In this document: positions 1 to 8,515 of the stretch, in pieces
Position numbering within the stretch: position 1 is the stretch's first letter
Layout of the letters: each line of letters begins with the position of its first letter
Origin: an uncultured Allomuricauda sp.
Lineage (GTDB): Bacteria > Bacteroidota > Bacteroidia > Flavobacteriales > Flavobacteriaceae
Assembly: GCF_947258355.1 (NCBI RefSeq)
Contig: NZ_CAMYIC010000003.1
Coordinates: 1-64,000, forward strand
Reading direction: 5' to 3'
DNA length: 64,000 bases
Notes under the pieces: generated by a model
The model's database searches: none
Seen by the model: the letters and a program-made list of their open reading frames with translations, nothing else
What the model was told of the DNA's origin: nothing
Position numbers and translations under genes: made by a program

Positions 1-26
1 GTCAAATAATAAATTAATAATGAATT

Positions 27-57
27 TTGATTCAGCGAAAATTTAAACATATATTTG
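27..57 (+). promoter_or_regulatory. Promoter of the tRNA-Met gene
   Basis: A TTG at 27-29 is followed after 20 nt by TATATTTG at 50-57. This fits the Bacteroidota primary-sigma consensus (TTG, 17-23 nt, TAnnTTTG) exactly. Transcription would start at about 63-65, roughly 15 nt before the mature tRNA. The stretch TTTGCACCC just after the -7 box occurs again at the mnmE start region. Confidence 0.7.
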
Positions 58-77
58 CACCCGCTTAGCAAAATCAT

Positions 78-151
78 GGCGAGGTAGCTCAGCTGGTTAG
101 AGCGTCGGATTCATAACCCGGAGGCCGGGGGTTCAAGTCCCCCTCTCGCTA
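78..151 (+). tRNA. tRNA-Met (anticodon CAT), elongator type
   Basis: The sequence folds as a full cloverleaf of 74 nt: acceptor stem 78-84 with 144-150 (two G-U pairs), D arm starting GCTC at 87, anticodon loop TTCATAA, T stem of five G-C pairs around TTCAAGT, and discriminator A at 151. CCA is not encoded, as usual in this phylum. The first pair is G-U, not the unpaired C1-A72 of initiator tRNA, so I call it elongator-like; a tRNA-Ile(CAT) with lysidine is less likely but cannot be excluded by eye. Confidence 0.92.
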
Positions 152-159
152 CTAAAATC

Positions 160-197
160 AAAGTCATTTAGCTGTATTTCAGTTGAATGACTTTTTT
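160..197 (+). terminator. Rho-independent terminator after tRNA-Met
   Basis: A 14-bp stem (161-174 with 180-193, including two G-U pairs) with a 5-nt loop runs straight into a T tract at 192-197. It ends the tRNA transcript 9 nt past the tRNA. Confidence 0.8.
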
Positions 198-251
198 AGT
201 TTTCATAGTATTCTTTTTTTCCTAACTTAAAGGTTTTAAACCAACCTTCGA

Positions 252-440
252 ATGAATTACTTTAAAAAGTTAGGAACTGCCAATTTGCTCATGCTCATCC
301 TATGTGCACTGATTATTTTAGTCGCAGAATACCTATTTCTTAATGGCAACACCGAACACGGTCTTTTTATAGGCCTTTGGGCTCCTACCCTCTTAGGTGT
401 AATGATTTACCTAAAACTTGTGGACAATGACAGCAAATGA
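252..440 (+). CDS. Small membrane protein, 62 aa, unknown function
   Basis: No family is recognised. The protein has a short basic N-terminus (MNYFKKLG), then two predicted membrane spans at about residues 10-30 and 38-56, split by a short polar turn (NGNTEHG) and closed by a polar tail. The ATG start is not preceded by a Shine-Dalgarno sequence, which is normal here. Its 3' end overlaps the next small gene by 14 nt, so the two are probably translated together. It sits upstream of the DUF294/exonuclease pair of the acetate module and may be a small membrane partner; that role is only inferred from position. Confidence 0.6.
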   Translation: MNYFKKLGTANLLMLILCALIILVAEYLFLNGNTEHGLFIGLWAPTLLGVMIYLKLVDNDSK

Positions 441-537
441 TATCGTTTTATGGTTCTCTGTTATTGTTATTGTAGTGGTTGCTATATGGGCCATTTTAAT
501 GATACGCGAATACAACAAAGCAAGTAATAGGAAGTAG
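427..537 (+). CDS. Tiny single-span membrane protein, 36 aa
   Basis: An ATG at 427 opens 36 codons ending in TAG at 535-537. The product is one hydrophobic helix (about residues 6-27, rich in V, I and L) followed by a basic tail ending in NKASNRK, the layout of a single-pass protein with a cytoplasmic positive C-terminus. It overlaps the end of the preceding 62-aa gene by 14 nt in the +1 frame. No family is recognised. The overlap and clear topology favour a real gene over chance, but it could be noise. Confidence 0.45.
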   Translation: MTANDIVLWFSVIVIVVVAIWAILMIREYNKASNRK

Positions 538-538
538 G

Positions 539-546
539 TAGCTTTG
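539..546 (+). promoter_or_regulatory. Possible -7 box upstream of the DUF294 gene
   Basis: TAGCTTTG matches TAnnTTTG, but no TTG lies 17-23 nt upstream. If used, it would give the cNMP/CBS/DUF294 gene its own promoter with a leader of about 70 nt. Confidence 0.25.
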
Positions 547-621
547 CAGTTTAGCCATTACAAGTGTTCTTTTCTATTTTATGCTGTGAAGAAATCGGAT
601 TTACCCTTAATTTAGGTTACC

Positions 622-2541
622 ATGAAAAACACTATATCCGAACGCATTGCCGACTTTTTAAAAAACTACCCGCCGTTCAATACGATGGAGGCGAAACAGT
701 TGGAGCAGTTGTCGCTCGAAGTGGTAATCATACACAAAGAGACCAATACCATTGTTTTTTCCCAAAATGAAAATCCACATGAACATTTCTATGTAGTCAA
801 TAAAGGTGCTATAGCCTTATCAAAAGAAGGTTCTAGCCAAATACTGGATATTTGCGATGAAGGTGATGTTTTTGGGCTAAGGCCCTTATTGGCGCACGAA
901 AACTACAAATTAGAAGCAAAAGCATATGAAGAGACCATACTATATGCCATTCCTATCAAGGAATTTAAGCCTTTGGCCCTTGAAAATAAAAGGATAGGGA
1001 ATTTTTTAATAGAAAGTTTTGCCTCCAATACGGGAAACCCCTACTCCATTAAACATCGTGGTAAATTATATGGTTCAAACCAAGAAGTAGATCAGTATTC
1101 CACCAACAAAATACTGGACCTTCAGCCCATAAAGTATTCCACGGACCTTATTACATGCAAGAAAGGAACCAAAATCAAGACCATAGCCAACAAAATGACC
1201 CAACATAATGTGAGTTGTATTTTAGTGGAAAAAGACAATTTACCGGTGGGCATTATAACTGATAAAGACCTGAGGAAAAAAGTTGCCACAGGGCTTTTTC
1301 CTATTTCAGGAGCCGCCAAAACCATAATGTCATCCCCAATTATCACCTACCCCAAGGAGCTCACCCTGGCCCAGTCGCAAATGGCTATGATGAAAAGCAA
1401 TATCAGTCACCTGGTTCTCACAGAAGATGGCACAACCGACACAAGGGCCGTAGGAATTCTTTCCAAACACGATATCATGGTAGCTGTAGGAAACAACCCA
1501 GCAGTGCTTTTAAGAGCCATTAAAAGAGCTGCCGATGCCAAAAGATTACGGGGAATACGGCATGGGATCATGAATCTATTGCAAGGCTATTTGGACCAAA
1601 ACATTCCATTGGGGCTAGTATCCAAAATTATTTCAGAACTCAATGATGCATCCACCAAACAGGTCATTGAAATTGCATTGACAAAAATGGAGGAAGAACC
1701 TCCTGTAAAATTTACTTGGCTCAGCATGGGCAGTCAAGGTCGTGGCGAGCAATTATTGAACACCGATCAGGACAATGCCATTATTTTTGAAGATGTACCC
1801 GATGAAAAATTAGAGGAAACCAGAGGCTATTTTAAAAAGTTGGGTGAACGAATTTCCAAAATGCTCAATACCATTGGTTTTGAATATTGCCCAGCGGATA
1901 TGATGGCATCCAATCGTTCGTGGTGCCAAAGTTTAAGCGAATGGAAAAAGGTTACATCCCATTGGATTCATAATCCTGGCCCCGAAGAAATTCTATTATC
2001 ATCCATCTTTTTTGATTATAATGTGGTTTATGGGGAAAAAGCATTGGCCGATGAGCTTTCCCATAGTATTTTTGATCAAGCCAATCACTACCCTCAGTTT
2101 TTTACCCATTTGGCCAGTGGTGCGTTACAAAACCCCTCTCCATCGGGGTTCTTCAGGGATTTTTTAGTAGAACAGGATGGGGAGCATAAGGACTTTTTCG
2201 ATTTAAAGTTACGTGCCTTAATGCCCATTATCGATGCTGCACGGGTACTTATACTTTCGAATTCCATCAAATCCATAAACAATACGGCCGAGCGATATGA
2301 AAAGCTTGCTGAATTAGAACCAAACAATAAAGAACTTTATCTGGCATGCTCTTATGCCAGCAAAGCATTGCTCAAATTCAGAACCAGACAAGGTCTTTTG
2401 CACAACGATTCCGGAAGGTACATTGCCTTGGACAAATTGAACAAAGAGGAGAAAATAAAATTAAAGAGAACCTTTAAAACAATTAAGGAAATACAATCTT
2501 TGATCGAAGTAAGGTTCCAAGTGAAAAACATGTTGCGCTAA
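622..2541 (+). CDS. cNMP-binding/CBS/DUF294 putative nucleotidyltransferase
   Basis: A 639-aa cytoplasmic signalling protein. Domains in order: cyclic-nucleotide-binding domain (about 15-130), a CBS pair (about 165-290, with the GIITDKDLR signature), DUF294 nucleotidyltransferase-like domain (about 300-450) and the DUF294 C-terminal substrate-binding domain (about 480-625). The nucleotidyltransferase core GS...D.D is visible: G370-S371 and D382/D384 in NTDQDNA, like GlnD-type uridylyltransferases. Such proteins commonly sit beside acetate symporters and a DnaQ-like exonuclease, as here, and probably sense adenylates or cAMP and modify a partner. The target is unknown. The TAA overlaps the ATG of the next gene by one base (TAATG), so the two are translationally coupled. 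Confidence 0.9.
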   Translation: MKNTISERIADFLKNYPPFNTMEAKQLEQLSLEVVIIHKETNTIVFSQNENPHEHFYVVNKGAIALSKEGSSQILDICDEGDVFGLRPLLAHENYKLEAKAYEETILYAIPIKEFKPLALENKRIGNFLIESFASNTGNPYSIKHRGKLYGSNQEVDQYSTNKILDLQPIKYSTDLITCKKGTKIKTIANKMTQHNVSCILVEKDNLPVGIITDKDLRKKVATGLFPISGAAKTIMSSPIITYPKELTLAQSQMAMMKSNISHLVLTEDGTTDTRAVGILSKHDIMVAVGNNPAVLLRAIKRAADAKRLRGIRHGIMNLLQGYLDQNIPLGLVSKIISELNDASTKQVIEIALTKMEEEPPVKFTWLSMGSQGRGEQLLNTDQDNAIIFEDVPDEKLEETRGYFKKLGERISKMLNTIGFEYCPADMMASNRSWCQSLSEWKKVTSHWIHNPGPEEILLSSIFFDYNVVYGEKALADELSHSIFDQANHYPQFFTHLASGALQNPSPSGFFRDFLVEQDGEHKDFFDLKLRALMPIIDAARVLILSNSIKSINNTAERYEKLAELEPNNKELYLACSYASKALLKFRTRQGLLHNDSGRYIALDKLNKEEKIKLKRTFKTIKEIQSLIEVRFQVKNMLR

Positions 2542-3191
2542 TGTGGCCGTTCTCCAAAAAGAAACAGCTGGAACTTCCTGATTTTTGGTGGGATTACGAG
2601 GAGCATTTCAAAGAAAAGCTACCAGAAAACATCCATGAGAACACCTTTGTTGTTTTGGATACCGAAACCACGGGTTTCAGCATGACCAAAGACCGGATGC
2701 TTTGCATCGGTGCACTTAAGCTAGTGGACAACAATATTGTGGTAAAGGACAGCTTCGAAGTTTATATTAAACAGGAACATTACAATAGGGATAGCGCCGA
2801 AATTCATGGAATACTGAAAAAAAGCAAGAAGGACAGTTTAACGGAGCTCGATGCCTTGAAACTATTTTTGAAGTATGCCAAAAACCATATTTTAGTGGGG
2901 CACCATGTGATTTTCGACATCAACATGATCAACGCAGCCTTAAAAAGGAATGGGTTGCCTAAGCTGAAAAATAAGACCTTGGATACGGAAACCCTTTATA
3001 TAAGGACCTTGTTGATATCCACTGTAGTACAAAGAAAAGAACGGTACACCTTAGACGATTTGGCCAAAAAATTTAGTATCTCCAGAAAGGACAGGCATAC
3101 AGCTTTGGGTGACGCCTTTATCACCGCAATTGCTTTCTTACGAACAATTGAAAAGCTGAAACCACAAAAAATAAAGGACCTCCTTAGATAA
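2541..3191 (+). CDS. DnaQ-like DEDDh 3'-5' exonuclease
   Basis: A 216-aa protein of the DNA polymerase III epsilon-type exonuclease family. The catalytic set is complete: D40 and E42 in VLDTETTG, D126 in HHVIFDIN, and H186 with D191 in DRHTALGDA, the DEDDh arrangement. It lacks extra domains, so it is a stand-alone nuclease and not the replicative proofreading subunit itself. The substrate, DNA or RNA, cannot be read from sequence. It is coupled to the preceding DUF294 gene through a TAATG overlap; this pair recurs near acetate symporters in many proteobacteria and Bacteroidota, pointing to a shared but undefined regulatory task. It converges on acs, with 34 nt between stops. Confidence 0.9.
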   Translation: MWPFSKKKQLELPDFWWDYEEHFKEKLPENIHENTFVVLDTETTGFSMTKDRMLCIGALKLVDNNIVVKDSFEVYIKQEHYNRDSAEIHGILKKSKKDSLTELDALKLFLKYAKNHILVGHHVIFDINMINAALKRNGLPKLKNKTLDTETLYIRTLLISTVVQRKERYTLDDLAKKFSISRKDRHTALGDAFITAIAFLRTIEKLKPQKIKDLLR

Positions 3192-3225
3192 AGAGGCCCT
3201 TCATTATTTATCAATTAAGTCTTGT

Positions 3226-5133
3226 TTAAAGACTTTCTTTCATAATGTTCTCCACTACTTCCGGGTTCAACAAAGTAGAAGTATCCCCTAAGTTACCGGT
3301 ATCTTTGGATGCAATCTTTCTAAGAATTCTCCTCATGATCTTACCACTTCGCGTTTTTGGCAAACCTTCCGTAAACTGAATCTTATCCAGTTTTGCTATA
3401 GGACCAATGTGCTCGGTGATCAATTGATTGATTTCCTTTTTCAGGTTATCACGATTACGATCCTCACCGGTTTCTTTTAAAATTATGTAACCGTACAAGG
3501 CATTCCCTTTGATGTCGTGAGGGAAACCGACAATTGCGGATTCAGCTACAGCTGGATGTTCGTTGATAGCATCTTCGATAGGAGCAGTTCCCAAATTATG
3601 GCCAGAAACAATGATCACATCATCTACCCTACCGGTAATTCGGTAATATCCAACTTCATCCCTAAGAGCTCCATCTCCAGTAAAATATTTACCTTCAAAA
3701 GCTGAGAAATAGGTGTCCTTGTAGCGTTGATGATTGCCCCAAATGGTTCTAGCAATCGATGGCCATGGATATTTGATGCACAACCTTCCATCTACTTGAT
3801 TTCCTTTGATTTCCTTACCATCTTCATCCATTAATGCAGGCTGAATACCTGGCATTGGCAATGTGGCGTAGGTTGGTTTTGTGGGTGTAGAGAATGGGAT
3901 GGGTGAAATTAAGATTCCTCCCGTTTCCGTTTGCCACCATGTGTCCACAATAGGGCACTTCTTTTCTCCAACGTGGTCGTTATACCAGTGCCACGCTTCT
4001 TCGTTTATGGGCTCTCCTACTGTTCCCAATACTTTTAAGCTGGAAAGATCATATTCGGTCACATAGTCTAAGTTTTCCTTGGCCAAGGCCCTTATTGCTG
4101 TTGGAGCGGTATAAAACTGGTTTACCTTATGCTTTTGCACCACATCCCAGAACCTTCCAAAATCTGGATAAGACGGAACACCCTCAAACATAACGGTGGT
4201 TGCCCCGTTGGCCAACGGTCCATAAACTATATAGGAGTGTCCTGTGATCCAACCAATATCGGCAGTACACCAATACACATCTTCCTCACGATATTGGAAT
4301 ACATTTTTAAATGTATATGCGGTATAAACCATGTATCCCCCTGTAGTATGCACCATTCCTTTGGGACGACCGGTTGAACCCGAAGTATACAAAATGAACA
4401 AGGGGTCTTCAGCATCCATGATCTCGGGTACACAGTCCGAATAGGCTTTATCCAATAGCGGTTGAATCCAAACATCACGACCTTCTTTCATGGTCACTTC
4501 TCCTCCCGTTCGTTTGGTTACCAAAACTGTTTCCACACCTGGACAGCTTTCCAACGCTTCGTCCACAATTCCTTTTAGGTCTATTACTTTCTTGCCTCGG
4601 TAAGATCCATCGGAAGTCAATACCATTTTGGCGCCACAATCGTTTATTCTGGTTGCCAAAGCTGTAGAGGAAAACCCAGCAAAAACAACAGAGTGTATGG
4701 CTCCAATACGTGCACAAGCCAACAATGCAATGGCCAAATCAGGAATCATCGGTAAATAGATGACTACCCTGTCGCCTTTTTCAACACCTTTGTCCTTAAG
4801 AACGTTGGCATATTTACAAACACGCTCGTGAAGCTGATTATAAGTAATGTGTTCTGCTTCTTCTTGTGGATCGTTAGGTTCAAAAAGAATTGCTGTTTTA
4901 TCACCTCTAATGCGAAGATGGCGATCGATACAGTTTTCGGTAATGTTCAGCTTGGCACCTTTAAACCAGCTTATCTCCGGTTTTGTGAAATCCCATTCCA
5001 GCACGGAATCCCATTTTTTACGCCAATGAAAGTGCTCTTCTGCGACTTCTTCCCAAAATCCTTCGGGGTTTCTAACGGATTTTCGATACACTTGAAAATA
5101 TTCCTCCAAGTGCTTGATATGATAATTACTCAT
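3226..5133 (-). CDS. acs: Acetyl-CoA synthetase (AMP-forming)
   Basis: A 635-aa enzyme making acetyl-CoA from acetate, ATP and CoA through acetyl-AMP. The adenylate-forming signature YTSGSTGRPKG lies at 249-259, and the A10 motif PKTRSGKIMRR carries the catalytic lysine K598, the residue that Pat-type acetyltransferases acetylate to switch the enzyme off. Length and motifs match full-length Acs. It is the last gene of a - strand run: porin, symporter, kinase and regulator, then acs, so acetate import and activation are physically linked. It lies 58 nt after the response regulator gene and is probably cotranscribed with it. The start MSNYHIKHLEEYF is typical of the family. Confidence 0.97.
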   Translation of the reverse strand: MSNYHIKHLEEYFQVYRKSVRNPEGFWEEVAEEHFHWRKKWDSVLEWDFTKPEISWFKGAKLNITENCIDRHLRIRGDKTAILFEPNDPQEEAEHITYNQLHERVCKYANVLKDKGVEKGDRVVIYLPMIPDLAIALLACARIGAIHSVVFAGFSSTALATRINDCGAKMVLTSDGSYRGKKVIDLKGIVDEALESCPGVETVLVTKRTGGEVTMKEGRDVWIQPLLDKAYSDCVPEIMDAEDPLFILYTSGSTGRPKGMVHTTGGYMVYTAYTFKNVFQYREEDVYWCTADIGWITGHSYIVYGPLANGATTVMFEGVPSYPDFGRFWDVVQKHKVNQFYTAPTAIRALAKENLDYVTEYDLSSLKVLGTVGEPINEEAWHWYNDHVGEKKCPIVDTWWQTETGGILISPIPFSTPTKPTYATLPMPGIQPALMDEDGKEIKGNQVDGRLCIKYPWPSIARTIWGNHQRYKDTYFSAFEGKYFTGDGALRDEVGYYRITGRVDDVIIVSGHNLGTAPIEDAINEHPAVAESAIVGFPHDIKGNALYGYIILKETGEDRNRDNLKKEINQLITEHIGPIAKLDKIQFTEGLPKTRSGKIMRRILRKIASKDTGNLGDTSTLLNPEVVENIMKESL

Positions 5134-5191
5134 ATAACGGTACGTTTAGTTAATATGTAAAAATTAGTTCAGTTTCATTGCTTTTATGGTC

Positions 5192-5560
5192 TCAACCCAA
5201 TAAATCCTCAATATCAGAAATTACCTTTTTTATGGAGAACGGTTTTGTCATGTAACTGTCCGCCCCCATCTTTAATCCTTTTTCCACATCCTTCTCCTTA
5301 CTTTTTGCGGATAGAAACACCACTTTGGTATGTGTGAGGTCTTTATTTTCCCTTACTCTTTTCAGGGTTTCGTACCCATCCATTTCTGGCATCATAATAT
5401 CCAGAAGAATAAGGTCTGGTTTCTCCCTCTCCGATATGTCCAGCGCCTCGGTACCATCTCGGGCGATAAATACTTCAAAATCCTTCTTTTTAAAGGCATA
5501 TTCCAACGACATTACAATGTTGGGCTCATCATCCACTATCAGTATTTTTTTCTGCTTCAT
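5192..5560 (-). CDS. Single-domain response regulator (CheY-like)
   Basis: A 122-aa receiver domain with no output domain. The acidic pocket is D10/D11, the phosphoacceptor D54 in LILLDIMMPEMDG, and the conserved lysine lies in the YMTKPF motif near the C-terminus. Its start overlaps the end of the kinase gene by 4 nt (ATGA), so kinase and regulator are a cognate pair. With no DNA-binding part, it must act by protein contact or as a phosphorelay step; its position between the symporter-kinase and acs suggests control of acetate or carboxylate metabolism, which is inference. Confidence 0.92.
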   Translation of the reverse strand: MKQKKILIVDDEPNIVMSLEYAFKKKDFEVFIARDGTEALDISEREKPDLILLDIMMPEMDGYETLKRVRENKDLTHTKVVFLSAKSKEKDVEKGLKMGADSYMTKPFSIKKVISDIEDLLG

Positions 5561-8244
5561 TGTTCCTTGGGTATTGAAAATATCATTCGGGTTCCTTTCT
5601 TAAATTCCTTATCCACCGCTATGGAACCTTTATGGCTTTCCACTATTTTTTTACAAATAGCCAAACCAAGGCCACTACCCTGCGGTTTCTTTATATTTTG
5701 ATTTTTTGATTGATAGAATTTGTCAAAGATGTAATCCTTATCCTCTTCGGGTATTCCCCTGCCATTATCTTTAATGGTGACCAAAACCTGGTTGTCGAGG
5801 TCTTCCAAAAGAATTTTGATTCTTCCGTTGTCGGGTTCCGTAAATTTAAGGGAATTCGAGAGCAAATTCGTCAATACTTGCAAAATTCGGTCCTCATCAT
5901 AGGCTGCAAACACCTTTTCCTTTTTCGAAAATTTAATTTCTATGTTCTTTTTGGATGCAATCTGTTCAACCCCCTTTATGCCCTTCTGAATGGTTTTCGA
6001 CATATTATGCTGGTCAATGTCCAATTCCGATCTGTTCCCCGATAGTTTTTCAAGGTCCAGAATATTGTGAATAAGGGTGTCCAAACGATCACTGTCCCTA
6101 TTGATATTTTCAAGAAATCTATTCCTAAGCTCAGGGGGCATACCTTCGTCCTCCAAAACTTCCGAAGCGGCTTTAATAGAGGTTATCGGTGTTTTGAGTT
6201 CATGCGCCACGGTATCCAAAAACTCATCTTTTAGCTTATCCTGAATGCGAAGTTCCTCGTTGGCCGCTTTTAATTGCTGTGCCATGGTGGCAAGCTCTTC
6301 CGACTTTTCCCTGAGCAATTTATTGCTTGCTTTGGTCTCCTTGCTCTCTTCCAGAATATTGAGAACTTCCACCAAGCTTATAGGGGTTTCCTTGGAAACC
6401 GAGGCCAATAATATTTTTGCCGAGGCACTTCCGATACTCCCTGTTAAGAGTTTTTCCGAGAAGTTGATCAATCTGGCGTCTGCCCGCTCTTCGGTTTCGG
6501 ATATATTGTATTTTTTATTAAAAAGGCGTAAGGCCCTATTAGTCCTAGGTTCTCCCAAAAATCGGCTCAATAAACGCTTAATATCGGCTACATAGGCCTC
6601 ACCTTTCCAGATAAAGCCTCCTTCCTGTAGATTACCATAATTCTCGTGGTTTACGAACATCTCCGCATAATTACGTTCTCTGTAATTGCCTTTGGTACGA
6701 AGAGAAAAACCAACGAAAGTCAGTGTATTAAAAGACATACTCCATAAGAAGGCATTACTTTCAGGAGTTAAATAGTCCAACCCGAACAAATGTGCCGGTT
6801 GCAACCAGGCATAGCCAAAAAGACCTTCTTCGACGAATTTTACATTGGGCATGGCCGCTTGACTTATTATAGGAAGAAACAAAGTGAAAAAAACAACGGC
6901 CAAACCAACCAGAATGCCGATTTCGGCACCTCTTGCAGTTCCCCTTCGCCAAGTTAAACCCAAAAAGAACGATGGCGCCAGTTGGGCAATGATCACAAAA
7001 GAAATCAGTCCAATGGAATACAAAGAGAGTTGGGCAGAAAATCTAATGTAAAAGAAATAGGCAATGATTATCAAAAGAAAAATGGCTACCCTTCTAATGT
7101 TTTTGATACGTTTGGTATTTTCTTCGGGGTTACCCTCAACTAAGGTTTTAATAAATCCGTACGGAATTACAATATTGTTACTTACCATAGTGGACAACGC
7201 CAAGGTGGATACAACTATCATGGAAATCACAGTGGTAAATCCACCTATAAAAACCAGGAGTGCCAACCCATAATTGTTTTCTTGTAAAGGCAATAATAGG
7301 GAGTAGTAATCATGATTTACGGTATCTGGTAAACTTATATTACCTGCCCAGGCGATAAAAATCACAAACACGTTGAACAGCAACAGATATAACGGAAACA
7401 ACCAAATAGCCTTGCGTAAATCGCTTTCGTTATCGTTTTCCACTACGGCTACATGAAATTGTCTAGGCAGCAAAAAAATGGCAAAAAAGGAAAGACAAAT
7501 GGTAAAAAGCCAATTAAACCCATTTTCCAAACCTCCAAAGGAAGAAAGTTGTTTAAAATTTTCCTGGAGACTTGCTTGATTGTATAAGTCGGTGGTGCCA
7601 TCAAATAAATAAAAGGTGATATAAATTCCTATTGCCAAGAAAAAGGCCAACTTTAAAATTGATTCCAGGGCCACTGTAGTGATAATACCCTTTTTATGTT
7701 TTGACGTGTCCGTGGACAATGTACCATAAAAGGCAACAAATACGGCGATGAGCAATGCAATGTAGAAGGTGGAATCATCTAAAAAACCTGTAGACTCATA
7801 GCTTCCCTTAGCGGAAATCAAAGAAAATGTCTCTGATACAGCCTTCAATTGCAAAGAGATATACGGAATAATGGCGAACAAACAGGTCAACGTGACCAAT
7901 GCTCCCAATAGCCGATTATTGCCATATCGCATCGAAATAAAATCTGCAATACTGGAGATTTTATGCTGCTTGGAGATTCGAATCACTTTTCGCATCACAA
8001 CAATCCAAAGTGGCAAAGCGATCACAGGTCCCAGATAAATAGCCAAAAAACTAATTCCCGAACTGGATGCTATACCCACACTACCATAATAGGTCCAAGC
8101 AGTGCAGTACACGGCAAGTGACAAGGTATAAACATACGGGTTATTGATCCATTTGCTGCGTTGGTTTTTCTCGGCAACATAAGCCAATACAAAAAGCATG
8201 GCCAAATAAAATACAATCACCAATCCTACAGCATAATTACTCAT
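5557..8244 (-). CDS. Sensor histidine kinase fused to a sodium/solute symporter domain
   Basis: An 895-aa inner-membrane protein. Residues 1 to about 500 form a multi-span sodium:solute symporter (SSS, PutP-like) domain; after a linker and a coiled coil at about 645-675 comes the kinase core with H681 in VAHELKTP, an N box (NLLSNSLKF), and G boxes DNGRGIP and GSGLGLAICKKI. This is the CbrA-like architecture, where a transporter-like module is thought to sense substrate flux or occupancy. The partner is the overlapping receiver gene downstream. Its start overlaps the stop of the small DUF3311-like gene by 8 nt, so the three genes are one unit. The sensed ligand is unknown; context suggests a carboxylate such as acetate. 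Confidence 0.93.
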   Translation of the reverse strand: MSNYAVGLVIVFYLAMLFVLAYVAEKNQRSKWINNPYVYTLSLAVYCTAWTYYGSVGIASSSGISFLAIYLGPVIALPLWIVVMRKVIRISKQHKISSIADFISMRYGNNRLLGALVTLTCLFAIIPYISLQLKAVSETFSLISAKGSYESTGFLDDSTFYIALLIAVFVAFYGTLSTDTSKHKKGIITTVALESILKLAFFLAIGIYITFYLFDGTTDLYNQASLQENFKQLSSFGGLENGFNWLFTICLSFFAIFLLPRQFHVAVVENDNESDLRKAIWLFPLYLLLFNVFVIFIAWAGNISLPDTVNHDYYSLLLPLQENNYGLALLVFIGGFTTVISMIVVSTLALSTMVSNNIVIPYGFIKTLVEGNPEENTKRIKNIRRVAIFLLIIIAYFFYIRFSAQLSLYSIGLISFVIIAQLAPSFFLGLTWRRGTARGAEIGILVGLAVVFFTLFLPIISQAAMPNVKFVEEGLFGYAWLQPAHLFGLDYLTPESNAFLWSMSFNTLTFVGFSLRTKGNYRERNYAEMFVNHENYGNLQEGGFIWKGEAYVADIKRLLSRFLGEPRTNRALRLFNKKYNISETEERADARLINFSEKLLTGSIGSASAKILLASVSKETPISLVEVLNILEESKETKASNKLLREKSEELATMAQQLKAANEELRIQDKLKDEFLDTVAHELKTPITSIKAASEVLEDEGMPPELRNRFLENINRDSDRLDTLIHNILDLEKLSGNRSELDIDQHNMSKTIQKGIKGVEQIASKKNIEIKFSKKEKVFAAYDEDRILQVLTNLLSNSLKFTEPDNGRIKILLEDLDNQVLVTIKDNGRGIPEEDKDYIFDKFYQSKNQNIKKPQGSGLGLAICKKIVESHKGSIAVDKEFKKGTRMIFSIPKEQ

Positions 8245-8431
8245 GGAACCGCTTTAGAATAATATAGGACAGTACAATAGAAACCAACCAGCTGAGAAAG
8301 ATGAAAATATAGAATATGGGAAAGCCAAACAGCTGTGTTTCTCCATCAAAAATGGTAACAAATGGTACGTTCAATAAAAAGAACAGTACTATTGAAATTA
8401 GTATCAATTTCTGCTGATGCCTTTTCTTCAT
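8237..8431 (-). CDS. DUF3311-like small membrane protein, 64 aa
   Basis: Two membrane spans (about residues 8-26 and 34-58) separated by a short loop holding DGETQLFGFP, a pattern like DUF3311 proteins that accompany SSS transporters. I place the start at the ATG at 8431 (MKKRHQQK), because a longer GTG-initiated frame from 8494 would begin inside the terminator hairpin at 8471-8496. The stop overlaps the start of the symporter-kinase gene by 8 nt, so it is probably a small subunit of, or is cotranslated with, that kinase's transporter domain. Family assignment is by eye and moderate. Confidence 0.65.
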   Translation of the reverse strand: MKKRHQQKLILISIVLFFLLNVPFVTIFDGETQLFGFPIFYIFIFLSWLVSIVLSYIILKRFHE

Positions 8432-8463
8432 TCTTATCTGCACGGTAGGTAAATTTAAAATTA

Positions 8464-8503
8464 CAAAAAACGGTGCGGTAAATCCATACCGCACCGCTTT
8501 TTC
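8464..8503 (-). terminator. Strong terminator between the symporter and kinase genes
   Basis: A perfect 10-bp stem (8471-8480 with 8487-8496) and a 6-nt loop. On the - strand it is followed by a run of six T, ending the porin/DUF4212/symporter transcript. A shorter T run on the other side could let it work in both directions. It separates the transport operon from the kinase-regulator-acs operon. Confidence 0.85.
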
Positions 8504-8515
8504 ACAACCAACTAA

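Noticed and set aside
3217-3235. AAGTCTT/AAGACTT hairpin between the exonuclease and acs genes as terminator
   Set aside because: Only 7 AT-rich pairs, no clear T tract, and it overlaps the acs stop; too weak to call.
8432-8494. Longer GTG-started form of the DUF3311-like protein
   Set aside because: It would start inside the terminator hairpin at 8471-8496, so the ATG at 8431 was used.
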